Origin: SLFT01 sp964493075
GTDB taxonomy: Bacteria > Hydrogenedentota > Hydrogenedentia > Hydrogenedentales > CAITNO01
Reading direction: 5' to 3'
DNA length: 25,900 nucleotides
Assembly: GCA_964493075.1 (NCBI GenBank)
Contig: CAZBNU010000040.1
Coordinates: 1-25,900 of the forward strand
Below the pieces are notes generated by a model, which worked only from the letters and a program-made list of their open reading frames with translations, was not told where the DNA came from and ran no database searches. Numbering within the stretch: position 1 is the stretch's first letter; every line of letters starts with the position of its first letter. The translations under genes and the position numbers were made by a program. Positions 7,717 through 16,247 of this stretch are shown one piece after another.

Positions 7717-9891
7717 TTATAATGCGCCAACATTTTCTTTGTATGTGGAGAGAAATATTTGCATCTTTTGTGTGAAGGTCTGGGCAAGTCGCGGTTCTCG
7801 ACGCATATTGTCCACAGGGGCGAGATTGGTACGATAGCGAGAGATATCGAGAAACTCCTGCACCTCTGAGCCTCTGGAAAATTCGAGTGTAAAGGGGGCA
7901 AGTCCTGATTGCCAGGTGAAACGCCAATGTCCAGTACGAAGTGATAAAGTAATCGGATTTCCTGTCATCGAGATGCATTCACCCATAGTGGATTGGTTCA
8001 AAATGTCCACTCCTTCAACTGGATGGGCAAATGAAGTATTTGCGAGTCCTGCTATGGTGACAGCGACATCTTCCAGGGACACCAGGTTTCTTTGGGTGCT
8101 GCCGTAGCGGTTGGGAATATCAAGCAGCAGGGGAATTCGCAAGGCACTTTCATGCAGCGTGCGTCGGGGCGGACCACCGCGACGCCAAGCGCCTCGACCG
8201 GGTTCAGTGAAATCAAAGCCATGACTTGAAGTAATCACGAGGACCGGTCTTTTTTCGGGAGGGATTTCATGCAACCGATCGATAAAAGCACTTACCTGTT
8301 TGTCTACATACGTGACAGCCGTATCATAAATATCCACAGGGTCTGGCTTTCGCCCCTGCCCGATGAATCCATTGCCGTAGTAGGGGAGGGGCGTGGGATT
8401 TCGCAAATCCCGCAAGCGGATAAAAACCATGTATTGATCATTTAGATGCGTTTCAATCCAGTTGCCTGCTTTTTGCAGGGTCGCCCACGCACCTGCTGGT
8501 GTGGGTTGGAGGGGCACAGTGGCGTCGGCTTTTCTGGAGGTCCGTATTTCCATTGGAAATACATCGTTGAAGGCTACAAAACCGCGCTCAAATCCAGAAC
8601 CATAGTGCAGATCATTCCCGTCGGCACCCCTGCCTTCTGTGAATGCCATCGTGAGATAACCTGCATCGCGCAGTACCTCTGGAAGCGTACTGATCCGTTC
8701 CGGGAGAGGACCGTTAAAGGTGTCGTAATACCGATGTGCAAAGGGGTTTACACCGGTAAAGAGGCTCATGCATGCGCCAGCGGTCTGCGGTGTTGGCGTA
8801 TAGGCATCTTCGTAAACCATCATGCCTGGAATACGCTCAGTAAGAAAGGGAACCGTATTGCGGTGATACCCATAAGGGTTCATGTTCTCCGCGCCCAGAC
8901 CTTCTACGACAACAACCACAATACCGGGATTCCTTGTGTTTTTAGTCATAGAATGCTGCCAGGGGCCGCTCACCATCATGGTCAATCCGGATTCCACAGG
9001 TGGATTCAATCCAAAGCGTTGCATAATGCTGTCTGGTTCACCACTACTCCAAGAGACAGCAAGGGTCTGTACCCCTTCAGGGATCGGGGTACTGTCAAAA
9101 TTGTTTTCTATCCAGTCATGGTTTTCAATCTGAAGGGTGTGCGTTGCAGAAAAAACAGGGGCTGGCAGGGCAGTTGTTTCCGGGTTTACATTGGTATCAT
9201 AAGCGTCGTAAGTGACGTAAACCGTTTCCGGAAATGATTCATCTGTTTTTAGTGGCGCCCACAAAAATGAAATGCGTTCTCCCCGCTTTTTTTCAAAGGA
9301 AAGAAGCACACGCACATGTTCGGGCGCTTTACAGGCATTGGTGTAGGTGTCGTTTGCTGCAAAGGGTTCCTGCACAGCAGCGATTATCGGTTGCTCTGCA
9401 TCAATTTCTTCCAGATATTGGTCTATGATTGCATAACCGGCAATGCCGCAAAGTCCGGAGACAGCGATCCAGGGCAGGAAACGCAGTCTGCTTGCGGGTT
9501 GTCCTTGTACTGCAGCAAAGAAAGCCATGAGTTTGAAGAAACAGTGAAACGCTGCAAATATCCCGACATGGAAAAAGGGTTCCATCTTCTGCAGCGTTGC
9601 ATAGGGAAGCGGCAACGACAAGCCCGCCAGCGAGGGGAGAAGCAGCAAGGCGGTTGATTCCGAGAGTATTTCTGTGATTGTGAAACTGCGCGCCCGCACA
9701 GGTTTAAGGAGCATGATGGCGGCACGAAAAGTGGTTTGTGTTGCCAGATAGGCCACCGCAATAAATGCGGCAATCCATATTGTGGCCTCAAAGCCGTGTA
9801 TGAGTCCCAATGATGCCAACAGACGTCTGCACCAGAGGCCAACAAGGCCTGATGCCAACCCAAGGCTCATAAAATATACTGCCGTCGCCAT
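7717..9891 (-). CDS. Membrane-anchored sulfatase/LtaS-superfamily protein with altered active site
   Basis: 724 aa. About five membrane helices occupy residues 1-160, followed by a linker/beta region (about 165-320) and an alkaline-phosphatase-superfamily domain (about 322-700). Recognisable parts are VVVVVEGLG (Glu330), NPYGYHRNTVPFL, EDAYTPTPQTAG...SLFTG, YDTAVTYVD and ITSSHG (His557). The C/S-x-P-x-R nucleophile site of sulfatases reads TAGAC, with Thr370 at the nucleophile position. Glu330 plus Thr370 is the pattern of lipoteichoic-acid synthases and phosphoethanolamine transferases. The usual metal-binding Asp before His557 is Ser556, and the DPH-type histidine is missing, so activity is uncertain. 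Catalysis or binding would be on the periplasmic face. GGAG lies about 8 nt before the ATG. It follows the radical SAM gene on the same strand after an 88-nt gap. Substrate unknown. Confidence 0.85.
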   Translation of the reverse strand: MATAVYFMSLGLASGLVGLWCRRLLASLGLIHGFEATIWIAAFIAVAYLATQTTFRAAIMLLKPVRARSFTITEILSESTALLLLPSLAGLSLPLPYATLQKMEPFFHVGIFAAFHCFFKLMAFFAAVQGQPASRLRFLPWIAVSGLCGIAGYAIIDQYLEEIDAEQPIIAAVQEPFAANDTYTNACKAPEHVRVLLSFEKKRGERISFLWAPLKTDESFPETVYVTYDAYDTNVNPETTALPAPVFSATHTLQIENHDWIENNFDSTPIPEGVQTLAVSWSSGEPDSIMQRFGLNPPVESGLTMMVSGPWQHSMTKNTRNPGIVVVVVEGLGAENMNPYGYHRNTVPFLTERIPGMMVYEDAYTPTPQTAGACMSLFTGVNPFAHRYYDTFNGPLPERISTLPEVLRDAGYLTMAFTEGRGADGNDLHYGSGFERGFVAFNDVFPMEIRTSRKADATVPLQPTPAGAWATLQKAGNWIETHLNDQYMVFIRLRDLRNPTPLPYYGNGFIGQGRKPDPVDIYDTAVTYVDKQVSAFIDRLHEIPPEKRPVLVITSSHGFDFTEPGRGAWRRGGPPRRTLHESALRIPLLLDIPNRYGSTQRNLVSLEDVAVTIAGLANTSFAHPVEGVDILNQSTMGECISMTGNPITLSLRTGHWRFTWQSGLAPFTLEFSRGSEVQEFLDISRYRTNLAPVDNMRREPRLAQTFTQKMQIFLSTYKENVGAL

Positions 9892-9979
9892 GCTTTTGCT
9901 CCGGATACACTGATATCGTTTATAAAAAAAACGGACTCAATTGCGATTGTAGCATTGAATGCCCCATTATCTGTAGTTG

Positions 9980-11107
9980 CTATTTTTTATTGGCATATTC
10001 GATGAAGCAACAACCAGGGCACACAGGGAACAGTCCATTTTTGCATGCTTGGCGAAACCCTCGGGTTTGTTTAGAATTCCACAGTTCCTGCAATGATTGT
10101 TCACGAATATTACCAACCTTTTTGAGCCAGCAGGGGAAGGCATCGCCTGTGCGACCTATAATTAGGGTGTTCCAGGGGCTGCGGCATGTATACTGCTGTA
10201 CATCAATATTACCATCATAATACAGCAGAAGTTCTTCGCGGGGCATCCGTGGCCAGCGCACTTCAACGCCGTATTTCTGAGCGGATTCATCTGTTTTTAC
10301 AAATGCCTGCTCCAAATCTTTACGAGAAATTCGTGGCCAGGACACGTCCTCCTGTTTCCAAGCACCATAAGGACGTTCGCCAAGATCGGGCAGATCATGC
10401 ATTCTTGATTCTGTCACGAGATTTAGTACATCGCCACCTATGGATTTTACGATTTCGGGAAGATGATGGAGTATCGCCACATTCGATTGCTGAATGACCG
10501 TGGTGATATGCACAAGAGGACAGGCTTTTTTTGCTTTTCTGCGCACTTCGTTCAGGGTCTGGATTCCCTGGCTTGAGCGATCAAATGCGCCGGGTTGCTG
10601 CCGGATCGCATCGTGAATTTCGCCCGGGCCTTCCAGCGACACACCAATAAAGTTAAGTCCCCTTCCACCAAGCCGTCGAGGCGCACAGGTTACGGATGCG
10701 ATTGCTGCAGATTCTGTAAGCATGGTGGCATTCGAGATATAATGGGTGCGTGATTTGCGGGAGGAATAGGCTAGCAGTTCCAGAAAATCCGGACGTATCA
10801 GTGGTTCGCCGCCTGTAAATGTGATAAAACTGATACGCCCAGTCTGGTCAATGACATACTTCCATTCTTCCGTAGTCAGTTCGCCGGTGCGCTGCTCCTC
10901 GCTTGTAGCGTTTTCCAGCCAGGAGATGTATTGGCACATGCGGCAGCGCAGATTGCAACGGCGGGTCACTTCAAAAAGATAATGCCAGGCGGGAAAGGCA
11001 CGGCCGGACTTGAAAGCACGGTAGGGTACTTCGCTATAAGCACGTTGCAACGCATCGTATAGCCACGCGCTAAGATGTTGCAGTTGAAATGGTGCACTTT
11101 CAGACAT
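9980..11107 (-). CDS. Radical SAM protein with SPASM-like C-terminus
   Basis: 375 aa. The radical SAM core starts with CNLRCRMC (Cys51, Cys55, Cys58; CX3CX2C), which binds the 4Fe-4S cluster that cleaves S-adenosylmethionine. FTGGEPL (around 97-103) is the SAM-binding GGE motif. The C-terminal part has further cysteines at 308, 326, 355, 363, 366 and 367, arranged like a SPASM or twitch auxiliary-cluster region, as in enzymes that modify peptides, cofactors or lipids. An N-terminal helix of about 40 residues precedes the barrel. It lies upstream of the sulfatase-like gene on the same strand. A sulfatase-maturase role was considered but is not supported, because that neighbour lacks the Cys/Ser to be modified. 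Exact reaction unknown. Confidence 0.88.
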   Translation of the reverse strand: MSESAPFQLQHLSAWLYDALQRAYSEVPYRAFKSGRAFPAWHYLFEVTRRCNLRCRMCQYISWLENATSEEQRTGELTTEEWKYVIDQTGRISFITFTGGEPLIRPDFLELLAYSSRKSRTHYISNATMLTESAAIASVTCAPRRLGGRGLNFIGVSLEGPGEIHDAIRQQPGAFDRSSQGIQTLNEVRRKAKKACPLVHITTVIQQSNVAILHHLPEIVKSIGGDVLNLVTESRMHDLPDLGERPYGAWKQEDVSWPRISRKDLEQAFVKTDESAQKYGVEVRWPRMPREELLLYYDGNIDVQQYTCRSPWNTLIIGRTGDAFPCWLKKVGNIREQSLQELWNSKQTRGFRQACKNGLFPVCPGCCFIEYANKK

Positions 11108-11257
11108 GGGCTTTCCCGGTTATGGTTGCATGGAACTCGTAATGACACACCAAGCGAAAACTACGGACTGCGTTGGAGCATGAGCATTATGTTAGATTAC
11201 CCCAATAGAATAGCAGATTGTTTGTTGTGGTTCACAATGCAAGCGTAAACCTTATAT

Positions 11258-12565
11258 CTACATGATATTGACGCTGTTCCTGTTGGTTTGTTTCACTTCC
11301 TGAACCGCAGTTTCCGCTGCACGCACAAATTCGTCCATGGACTGGTTGTTTGTGTATTCCGCCAGGCCTATGCTGATGGTAAGCCCCTTGGTGTCGCGGT
11401 TATAGAATTCTTCCTCGATTCGTTTGGCAACCAACCTGCCTTCTTCTCTGTCAACACCGGCAAGCAACACTGCAAATTCATCACCGTCAAAGCGGAAGCA
11501 CGCATCACCGGTGCTGGGGTGAATGTGAACAGAAATAGCTGCCGCAGCCTCAACTAGCATCTGATCACCTACCGCATGGCCGTATTGGTCATTAAAAGTT
11601 TTCAGGCCGTCCAGATCAAGCATCATAAGTGTGGTGGGTATGTTGTATTCCTGGGCGCTGCGTACCGCTCCATGCACACGATTCACGAAGGAACGACGGT
11701 TGAAAAGGCCGGTTAGCAGGTCGCGCTGGGTAATTTCATCGAGGCGCATCTGCATCTCGCGGCGTTCTGTTATGTTTTTCAGCACTAGGAATATACCGAA
11801 TTGCGCTTCGTTCTTCACCACTGCCATGGACACGTCCACATATACAGTGGTATCGCAGCTGTGGGCTAGTTTGAGATCAGAAATTGCTCCGCGTCCGATG
11901 AGTGCGCATAGGGAAAGCCATTGTTCAAACCGGTACCGGTCTTCTACATCCAACAGCATGGATACCGGTTTGCCAACAAGGTTAGTCTTTTTTTCGCCCA
12001 TCAATTCAAGGAGGGATTTGTTTACATCGCGTATGACAGCGCCGCCGCCATCCAAAAGCGCCATGCCATCAATGCTGAGGTCGAAAAGGCTCTTATATTT
12101 AAGCGTTTCCAGCCGTCTTTCGTTGCGCAGGTTGGATTCATTGAAAATTCGTATTAACTTGGCAAGAAATTCTTCCGGCAGAAAGGGTTTGTAAATGAAA
12201 TCCATCGCTCCGGCACGTACCGCCTTCACATGGGGAAATTTTTCAGAAGGTTCGCCGGTAATGATAACACCCATGGAAGGAAAGGCCCTATGTGCCTCAT
12301 GTGCCAATTCCAGACCGGACATGCCGGGCAATTTCATGGCGCATACAAGCGCATCGAAGGCGGTGCTGTCCAGACGGGTCATCGCGTCGTAGCCGTTGGT
12401 GCATGTCTCCACGGAACAGTTGAAGTACTTTTCCAAGATACGCCGTGAATACTTGGCAATACGCGGAGTATGTTCTGCAATTAATACACGCTTACCGGAA
12501 AAAGCGTGACTGTCGCCCATCGGCGCCGACAGCCCCTTTCCCCGATGACTGTCTGAGAAAACCAT
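11258..12565 (-). CDS. REC-PAS-GGDEF protein with pseudo-receiver domain
   Basis: 435 aa. A receiver domain (about 25-140) is followed by a PAS domain (about 150-270) and a GGDEF diguanylate cyclase domain (about 280-432). The receiver has lost the phospho-acceptor: the Asp position is Ala76 (CAMKLPGM) and the acidic pair is Glu31-His32, though Thr103 and Lys126 remain, so it probably cannot be phosphorylated normally. The GGDEF motif reads DGDEF (360-364); DLDGLKTFND and the core fold are kept, so synthesis of cyclic di-GMP from GTP is possible. The RxxD inhibitory site upstream reads STGD, so product feedback is probably absent. A good promoter (12606-12634) and AAGGA before the ATG support the start. 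It is cytoplasmic, with no membrane segment, and any signal probably enters through PAS. Confidence 0.92.
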   Translation of the reverse strand: MVFSDSHRGKGLSAPMGDSHAFSGKRVLIAEHTPRIAKYSRRILEKYFNCSVETCTNGYDAMTRLDSTAFDALVCAMKLPGMSGLELAHEAHRAFPSMGVIITGEPSEKFPHVKAVRAGAMDFIYKPFLPEEFLAKLIRIFNESNLRNERRLETLKYKSLFDLSIDGMALLDGGGAVIRDVNKSLLELMGEKKTNLVGKPVSMLLDVEDRYRFEQWLSLCALIGRGAISDLKLAHSCDTTVYVDVSMAVVKNEAQFGIFLVLKNITERREMQMRLDEITQRDLLTGLFNRRSFVNRVHGAVRSAQEYNIPTTLMMLDLDGLKTFNDQYGHAVGDQMLVEAAAAISVHIHPSTGDACFRFDGDEFAVLLAGVDREEGRLVAKRIEEEFYNRDTKGLTISIGLAEYTNNQSMDEFVRAAETAVQEVKQTNRNSVNIM

Positions 12566-12605
12566 ACAGTGACTTCCTTATAAGTCCAACAATATTAATG
12601 TTCAT

Positions 12606-12634
12606 ATTTTACCCTGATATTGCCGTAAACGCAA
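12606..12634 (-). promoter_or_regulatory. Predicted sigma70 promoter of the GGDEF gene
   Basis: On the minus strand TTGCGT (12634-12629), 17 nt, then TAAAAT (12611-12606). The transcript would begin about 34 nt before the ATG at 12565. This separates the GGDEF gene from truA, which ends 236 nt upstream. Confidence 0.55.
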
Positions 12635-12801
12635 GTTTTCGAGATTCGGCCATTATTGTACTGTTGCTTGCTTTTTTCTTTATGGGCATTTATTGACAAT
12701 AAACGGTATAGGATGCGGTTAACTTGCGCGTGTATGATGATTTATGCGACCGGTATGATTTATGAGAGAAGTGCGAGGGATGTAAAGTTCGTAGATTATT
12801 T

Positions 12802-13632
12802 TCATACGCTTATTTTTATTTTGGTATCCTTATCATAGGGTTCGTAATGTACTTCTGCGAGTGCGAGTCCTTGAGGTGGTGCACAGTGTCCGCGAAACGG
12901 ACCGCCTGCAGCCATAGCCTCTTTTATGAAGTCCGTGGTAAACCGTCCTCGGGCTACTTCGATAAGTGTGCCGCTGATATTCCGCACCATTTTATAGAGG
13001 AATCCATTTCCAACCAGTTCAATGCGGTAGAGATTGCCAGTACCCAATGTGCTGCAGAATCCGCCCGGCATCAAACGCACTTCATAGAGGGTGCGGACAG
13101 TATCTTTCATCTGGCTGCCCGCACTCTGAAATCCCGAAAAGTCATGGGTGCCGATGAAGAGGTTTAGTGCCTCGCTAAGCAGTTCCAAGTCTACCTTATA
13201 AGGTACATGCCACGCATATCGGGCGGAAAGAGGATCGGGCGACCTGCCAAAATCGAAGGCATATACATATCGTTTCCATGTGGCGCCGAACCTGGCATTG
13301 AAGTCATCAGTCACTATTTCAATGGTGTCCACGCGAATCTCTGGTGCGAGCATGCGCGATGTGGCGTGTGCAAGTCGCACGGGGACGTTGCCCGGCCAGC
13401 GACAGGAAAATACCTGGCCTAGGGCATGTACGCCTGCATCGGTACGGCCCGCGCCCTGTATAGCGACTTCCGTGTTTGCAAGCCGGGAAAAAGCCCGCTC
13501 AAGTTCTCCCTGTACGGTGCGTCTACCGGGTTGACGCTGCCAGCCCGAAAAGTCAGTGCCATCATAGCGAACGACACCTTTGAGTGTAGTATGGTTCATG
13601 GCGACACTATGCTTTCCCGTTGTTTCTTCCAT
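12802..13632 (-). CDS. truA: tRNA pseudouridine(38-40) synthase TruA
   Basis: 276 aa from the ATG at 13632. TruA converts uridines 38-40 of the tRNA anticodon arm to pseudouridine in the cytoplasm. The catalytic motif GAGRTDAGVHA is intact (Asp65), as are YDGTDFSGWQRQ near the N-terminus, FNARF, KRYVYAF, GTHDFSGF and the C-terminal FLYKMVRNISGTL. The start at 13632 is preferred because AAAAGGAG lies 8 nt before it. A longer form from 13680 lacks a good site, and a shorter one at 13599 has an ATGA overlap with the pectate lyase stop. With the chosen start, truA overlaps the end of the pectate lyase gene by 37 nt and is probably translated from the same transcript. This pairing of a tRNA enzyme with a pectinase looks incidental. 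Confidence 0.96.
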   Translation of the reverse strand: MEETTGKHSVAMNHTTLKGVVRYDGTDFSGWQRQPGRRTVQGELERAFSRLANTEVAIQGAGRTDAGVHALGQVFSCRWPGNVPVRLAHATSRMLAPEIRVDTIEIVTDDFNARFGATWKRYVYAFDFGRSPDPLSARYAWHVPYKVDLELLSEALNLFIGTHDFSGFQSAGSQMKDTVRTLYEVRLMPGGFCSTLGTGNLYRIELVGNGFLYKMVRNISGTLIEVARGRFTTDFIKEAMAAGGPFRGHCAPPQGLALAEVHYEPYDKDTKIKISV

Positions 13633-14729
13633 ACGGGATACTCCTTTTCCAGCAATGCCGCAGGCGCGTTCGTATACCATCCATATCCAATACGACGTTC
13701 GTGTTCGACCTCGGCAAGCGAATATACCTTCTCCCCATCGCGGTTCGCCATGAAAGGTCGGTTTGTATCTATTTCATAAAAACGTGCCCAAATTGGTGGC
13801 GCATTGGGGTCTTCCACTACACGCATGTCAATCTTGGCTGTATAGTTGCCATAAGTTACCGGATCAATATCAAACTTCTCGATTCGTATCCCATGTATTT
13901 GTGATTTCTCGAACCAGTTCATTGCGCTGTGTATTGCTTCTATTACCTCGGGGGAGGGATGGTCCATTTGCATGAGATAACGAACTACTTTGACGCTTTC
14001 TGCACTTATCAGGGAAGGCAACTCATAGGATCGGGCCGTCGCAGGCTCAAGGGTTATATGATCGTATTGTCCTGCCCATATTGTGCGCTTGCCGTCTACC
14101 ACTACTTGCAGCCGCAAAATCAAATTGTCGGCTTTTTCAATTGCATTGCGAATAGCAGCATGAATTTCATCAGAAAGGAAACGATAGACCACGGCATCAG
14201 TCTGTGTGCTTCGGAGAAAGAAAAGCAAACCTGCCAGCACATCATCATTCAAGGTTATTTGTGAACGATAGCCGCTCATTTCAGGCCAGAATTGCGGCCA
14301 CCCCCCATTGTCGTATTGTGCATTGAGGATAAAGGCGACCCCCTTCTTGGCCGCATTCGCGTAGGCTTGGTTTCTTGTCTGTTGATATACCTGGGCAAGA
14401 TAAGCAATCTGGGTATAGGTGTTGCGGTTATCGAAAGTGGTGTCCTGCATAGATTTGTCTGTTGCAAGGCGCTCCTTCTCATGGTCTGTGAGAATACGAA
14501 GGGGGTCCTTGTTTTTAGGCCATCCCCCGTTATCCCGCTGATACAATAGAATATTATCAGCAATGTCAACGATCTGATTCGGTGCATAACGGTCATATTT
14601 CGTGGCGTCAACTTCTTTGCGATAGTGGTTTATGCTGTCTGAAAACCCGTCGAGGGGGAGGGCTTCATAGCCAAATACCAAAGCATTAGGCAAAGCAAAG
14701 AGCAAGAGGAATAAGATAGGTACTCTCAT
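13596..14729 (-). CDS. pelA: Secreted pectate lyase, polysaccharide lyase family 10
   Basis: 377 aa. A signal peptide (about 1-20, ending LVFG) directs export. The mature protein has family PL10 signatures in order: NGGWPKNKD (67-75), TTFDN (97-101), NGGWPQFWP (141-149), ITLNDD (158-163), TIWAGQYD (216-223), RSYELPSLISAES (233-245) and PPIWARFYEID (311-321) followed by RPFMANRDG. PL10 enzymes cut polygalacturonate by calcium-assisted beta-elimination. The ATG at 14729 has AAAGGA about 8 nt upstream. A 16-bp palindrome at 14753-14768 overlaps the predicted promoter, suggesting control by a repressor. It is divergent from a DUF1080/hydrolase operon, consistent with plant- or algal-polymer degradation. 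Confidence 0.93.
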   Translation of the reverse strand: MRVPILFLLLFALPNALVFGYEALPLDGFSDSINHYRKEVDATKYDRYAPNQIVDIADNILLYQRDNGGWPKNKDPLRILTDHEKERLATDKSMQDTTFDNRNTYTQIAYLAQVYQQTRNQAYANAAKKGVAFILNAQYDNGGWPQFWPEMSGYRSQITLNDDVLAGLLFFLRSTQTDAVVYRFLSDEIHAAIRNAIEKADNLILRLQVVVDGKRTIWAGQYDHITLEPATARSYELPSLISAESVKVVRYLMQMDHPSPEVIEAIHSAMNWFEKSQIHGIRIEKFDIDPVTYGNYTAKIDMRVVEDPNAPPIWARFYEIDTNRPFMANRDGEKVYSLAEVEHERRIGYGWYTNAPAALLEKEYPVWKKQRESIVSP

Positions 14730-14752
14730 TTATTTTCCTTTAATTAACCCTG

Positions 14753-14768
14753 AACTGCTGCAGCAGTT
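14753..14768. promoter_or_regulatory. 16-bp perfect palindrome, candidate operator
   Basis: AACTGCTG followed directly by CAGCAGTT is a perfect dyad in the divergent region between pelA and the DUF1080 operon, 24 nt upstream of the pelA start. It shares bases with the predicted pelA -10 hexamer. Length and position fit a dimeric transcription-factor site; no regulator gene is in the window. Confidence 0.4.
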
Positions 14769-14793
14769 TACCGGTCACGAACAAGTGCGTCTA
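14765..14793 (-). promoter_or_regulatory. Weak predicted promoter of pelA
   Basis: On the minus strand TAGACG (14793-14788), 17 nt, then TAAACT (14770-14765); each hexamer matches four of six consensus bases. The -10 overlaps the palindrome. Confidence 0.3.
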
Positions 14794-14820
14794 GCGAATT
14801 CGGTCAAACAATAATTAACA

Positions 14821-14829
14821 TGTTATACT
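14821..14829 (+). promoter_or_regulatory. Extended -10 element, possible promoter of the DUF1080 operon
   Basis: TG-T-TATACT fits an extended -10 promoter (TGnTATAAT). No convincing -35 is seen. The leader would be about 100 nt before the ATG at 14935, with GAAGGAG as ribosome-binding site. Confidence 0.3.
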
Positions 14830-14934
14830 ACCATATCACTTGGGCAGAAACCATTAGAAGGGCATTAAAGTTTTTGCATTGAGTGCTTCGCACCAATCCT
14901 TTAACTGCCTGTAGTAAACCGAAGGAGAATCAAA

Positions 14935-16233
14935 ATGAAATTATTACGTTCCATTATTATGTTGTCCATGCTGTGTATTGTGGTGTCCTCTTGTGCAACG
15001 GTGTCACGGGTGGTTGTCAAAGATGGTTTTCGCGTTGCCAACGATCAACTTTACAGGGACAATTCCGGGTTTACATTGAATGCTGTGTATGAGCCGGAAT
15101 TATGTGCCAAGGGTGCGGCGTTGGAGCACATGGTTCCTGCACTGGCGAAAATCGCCGAAGTGGGAGGAAATGCGGTTGCGTTTGATTTATGTGGTTATGA
15201 AGACGACGGCAAAAAACTTTCCCAACAATCTGTACGTACCGTAGCCGCCTATGCAAAGCGTGCGAAGGATCAGCGTATGGCTGTGATAGTCCGCGTTCTG
15301 GGCGATGGCAAAAGTACCTACAACCGCCATGATGCTGTCGCCACAGCTGCCAGGGCGCTTGCTGATGTGTCATTGGCCGTGTATTGGATTGATGGTGATA
15401 ATGCGGCTAATCTGGCAAGGCGTTTCAAAAGGATTTCCCCTCATCTGGTGGTCGCTGCTCCCAAAAACGGAGATCTCATTTTGACGACCAGTAGCGAGAA
15501 GGCCGGCAATTCAGGCCAACATCTCCTGGTGGACGCCCTTCCCTGTGACCCACGCGGTAATGTTAATTATGTGTTGACCGGAAACTCCGAAGTCTATAAA
15601 CTCATTGATGAAACCTATATGACTGAAGTGGAAAAGGCAGCGTGGACGCCGGATAATTCCATGTTGACTGAAGAGGAGCGGGCAGAGGGTTTTGTGTCTC
15701 TGTTTAACGGACGCGATCTCAACAACTGGTGGTCGTTCAAGCATGGCAAAGAGTCGTTTCGCGTGAATGAAGACGGCTATATTGAGTGTTATCAGAGCGG
15801 AGCAGAAGCTATCATGAGTAATAGGCGCTATGATAATTTTATTCTTCGCCTGGAATATAACATCAAGGACAAGGATGCCAACAGCGGTATTCACCTGCGT
15901 GCACCCCGTGCAGCGCGTCAATCTAAAATAGGATTTGAATTTCAGATAATGGGTGATTCCTATCTTACCGAACCGCACAAAAATAGTACCGGTGCGGTGT
16001 ACGATGTGCTCCCGGCATCGGCTGTGGCGGCACGTCCAGAAGGGGAGTGGAACGAAGTAGAAATCATGCTCAACGGTCCACATCTGAAAGCCACGCTCAA
16101 CGGTGTCATCGTGCAGGATGTCAATTTTGATGAAGTGGAAGAGATGCGCTATCGCCTTCGCCGTGGATTTATAGACTTGCAGGATCATGACAATTACGTG
16201 CTTTTTCGCAATGTGCGTGTGAAAGAACTGTAA
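14935..16233 (+). CDS. Lipoprotein: TIM-barrel-like N-terminal domain plus DUF1080 (3-keto-disaccharide hydrolase) domain
   Basis: 432 aa. The signal peptide ends in a lipobox (VVSSC, Cys20). Residues about 30-235 look like a (beta/alpha) barrel of the glycoside-hydrolase type (GGNAVAFDLCGYED, RMAVIVRVLGDGK, AVYWIDGD), though no catalytic acids can be assigned. Residues about 250-432 are a DUF1080 domain: FVSLFNGRDLNNWW, DANSGIHLRAP, GFEFQIMGD, EWNEVEIMLNG and GFIDLQDHDNYVLFRNV. DUF1080 has a concanavalin-like fold; characterised members cleave 3-keto sugars. GAAGGAG lies 8 nt before the ATG. It is first in an operon with a secreted hydrolase (14 nt gap) and mutY. A role in periplasmic sugar breakdown is likely; the substrate is not evident. 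Confidence 0.85.
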   Translation: MKLLRSIIMLSMLCIVVSSCATVSRVVVKDGFRVANDQLYRDNSGFTLNAVYEPELCAKGAALEHMVPALAKIAEVGGNAVAFDLCGYEDDGKKLSQQSVRTVAAYAKRAKDQRMAVIVRVLGDGKSTYNRHDAVATAARALADVSLAVYWIDGDNAANLARRFKRISPHLVVAAPKNGDLILTTSSEKAGNSGQHLLVDALPCDPRGNVNYVLTGNSEVYKLIDETYMTEVEKAAWTPDNSMLTEEERAEGFVSLFNGRDLNNWWSFKHGKESFRVNEDGYIECYQSGAEAIMSNRRYDNFILRLEYNIKDKDANSGIHLRAPRAARQSKIGFEFQIMGDSYLTEPHKNSTGAVYDVLPASAVAARPEGEWNEVEIMLNGPHLKATLNGVIVQDVNFDEVEEMRYRLRRGFIDLQDHDNYVLFRNVRVKEL

Positions 16234-16247
16234 GAAGGAAAGAATAA

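Noticed and set aside
7707..7728. Hairpin GCATT/AATGC between the convergent lipoprotein and sulfatase-like genes
   Set aside because: Only five base pairs with the T-rich part in the loop; not a credible terminator.
8446..9237. 263-codon open frame on the plus strand
   Set aside because: It is antisense to the sulfatase-like gene, whose protein motifs are convincing; the plus-strand product shows no recognisable domain.
9980..11107. Anaerobic sulfatase-maturating enzyme, because it sits next to a sulfatase-like gene
   Set aside because: The neighbour has Thr-Ala-Gly-Ala-Cys at the CxPxR site, so there is no Cys or Ser to convert to formylglycine, and the radical SAM motif context is not specific for that family.
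12693..12721. TTGACA as a promoter -35 on the plus strand
   Set aside because: The hexamer at 17 nt spacing is CGGTTA, and no plus-strand gene follows.
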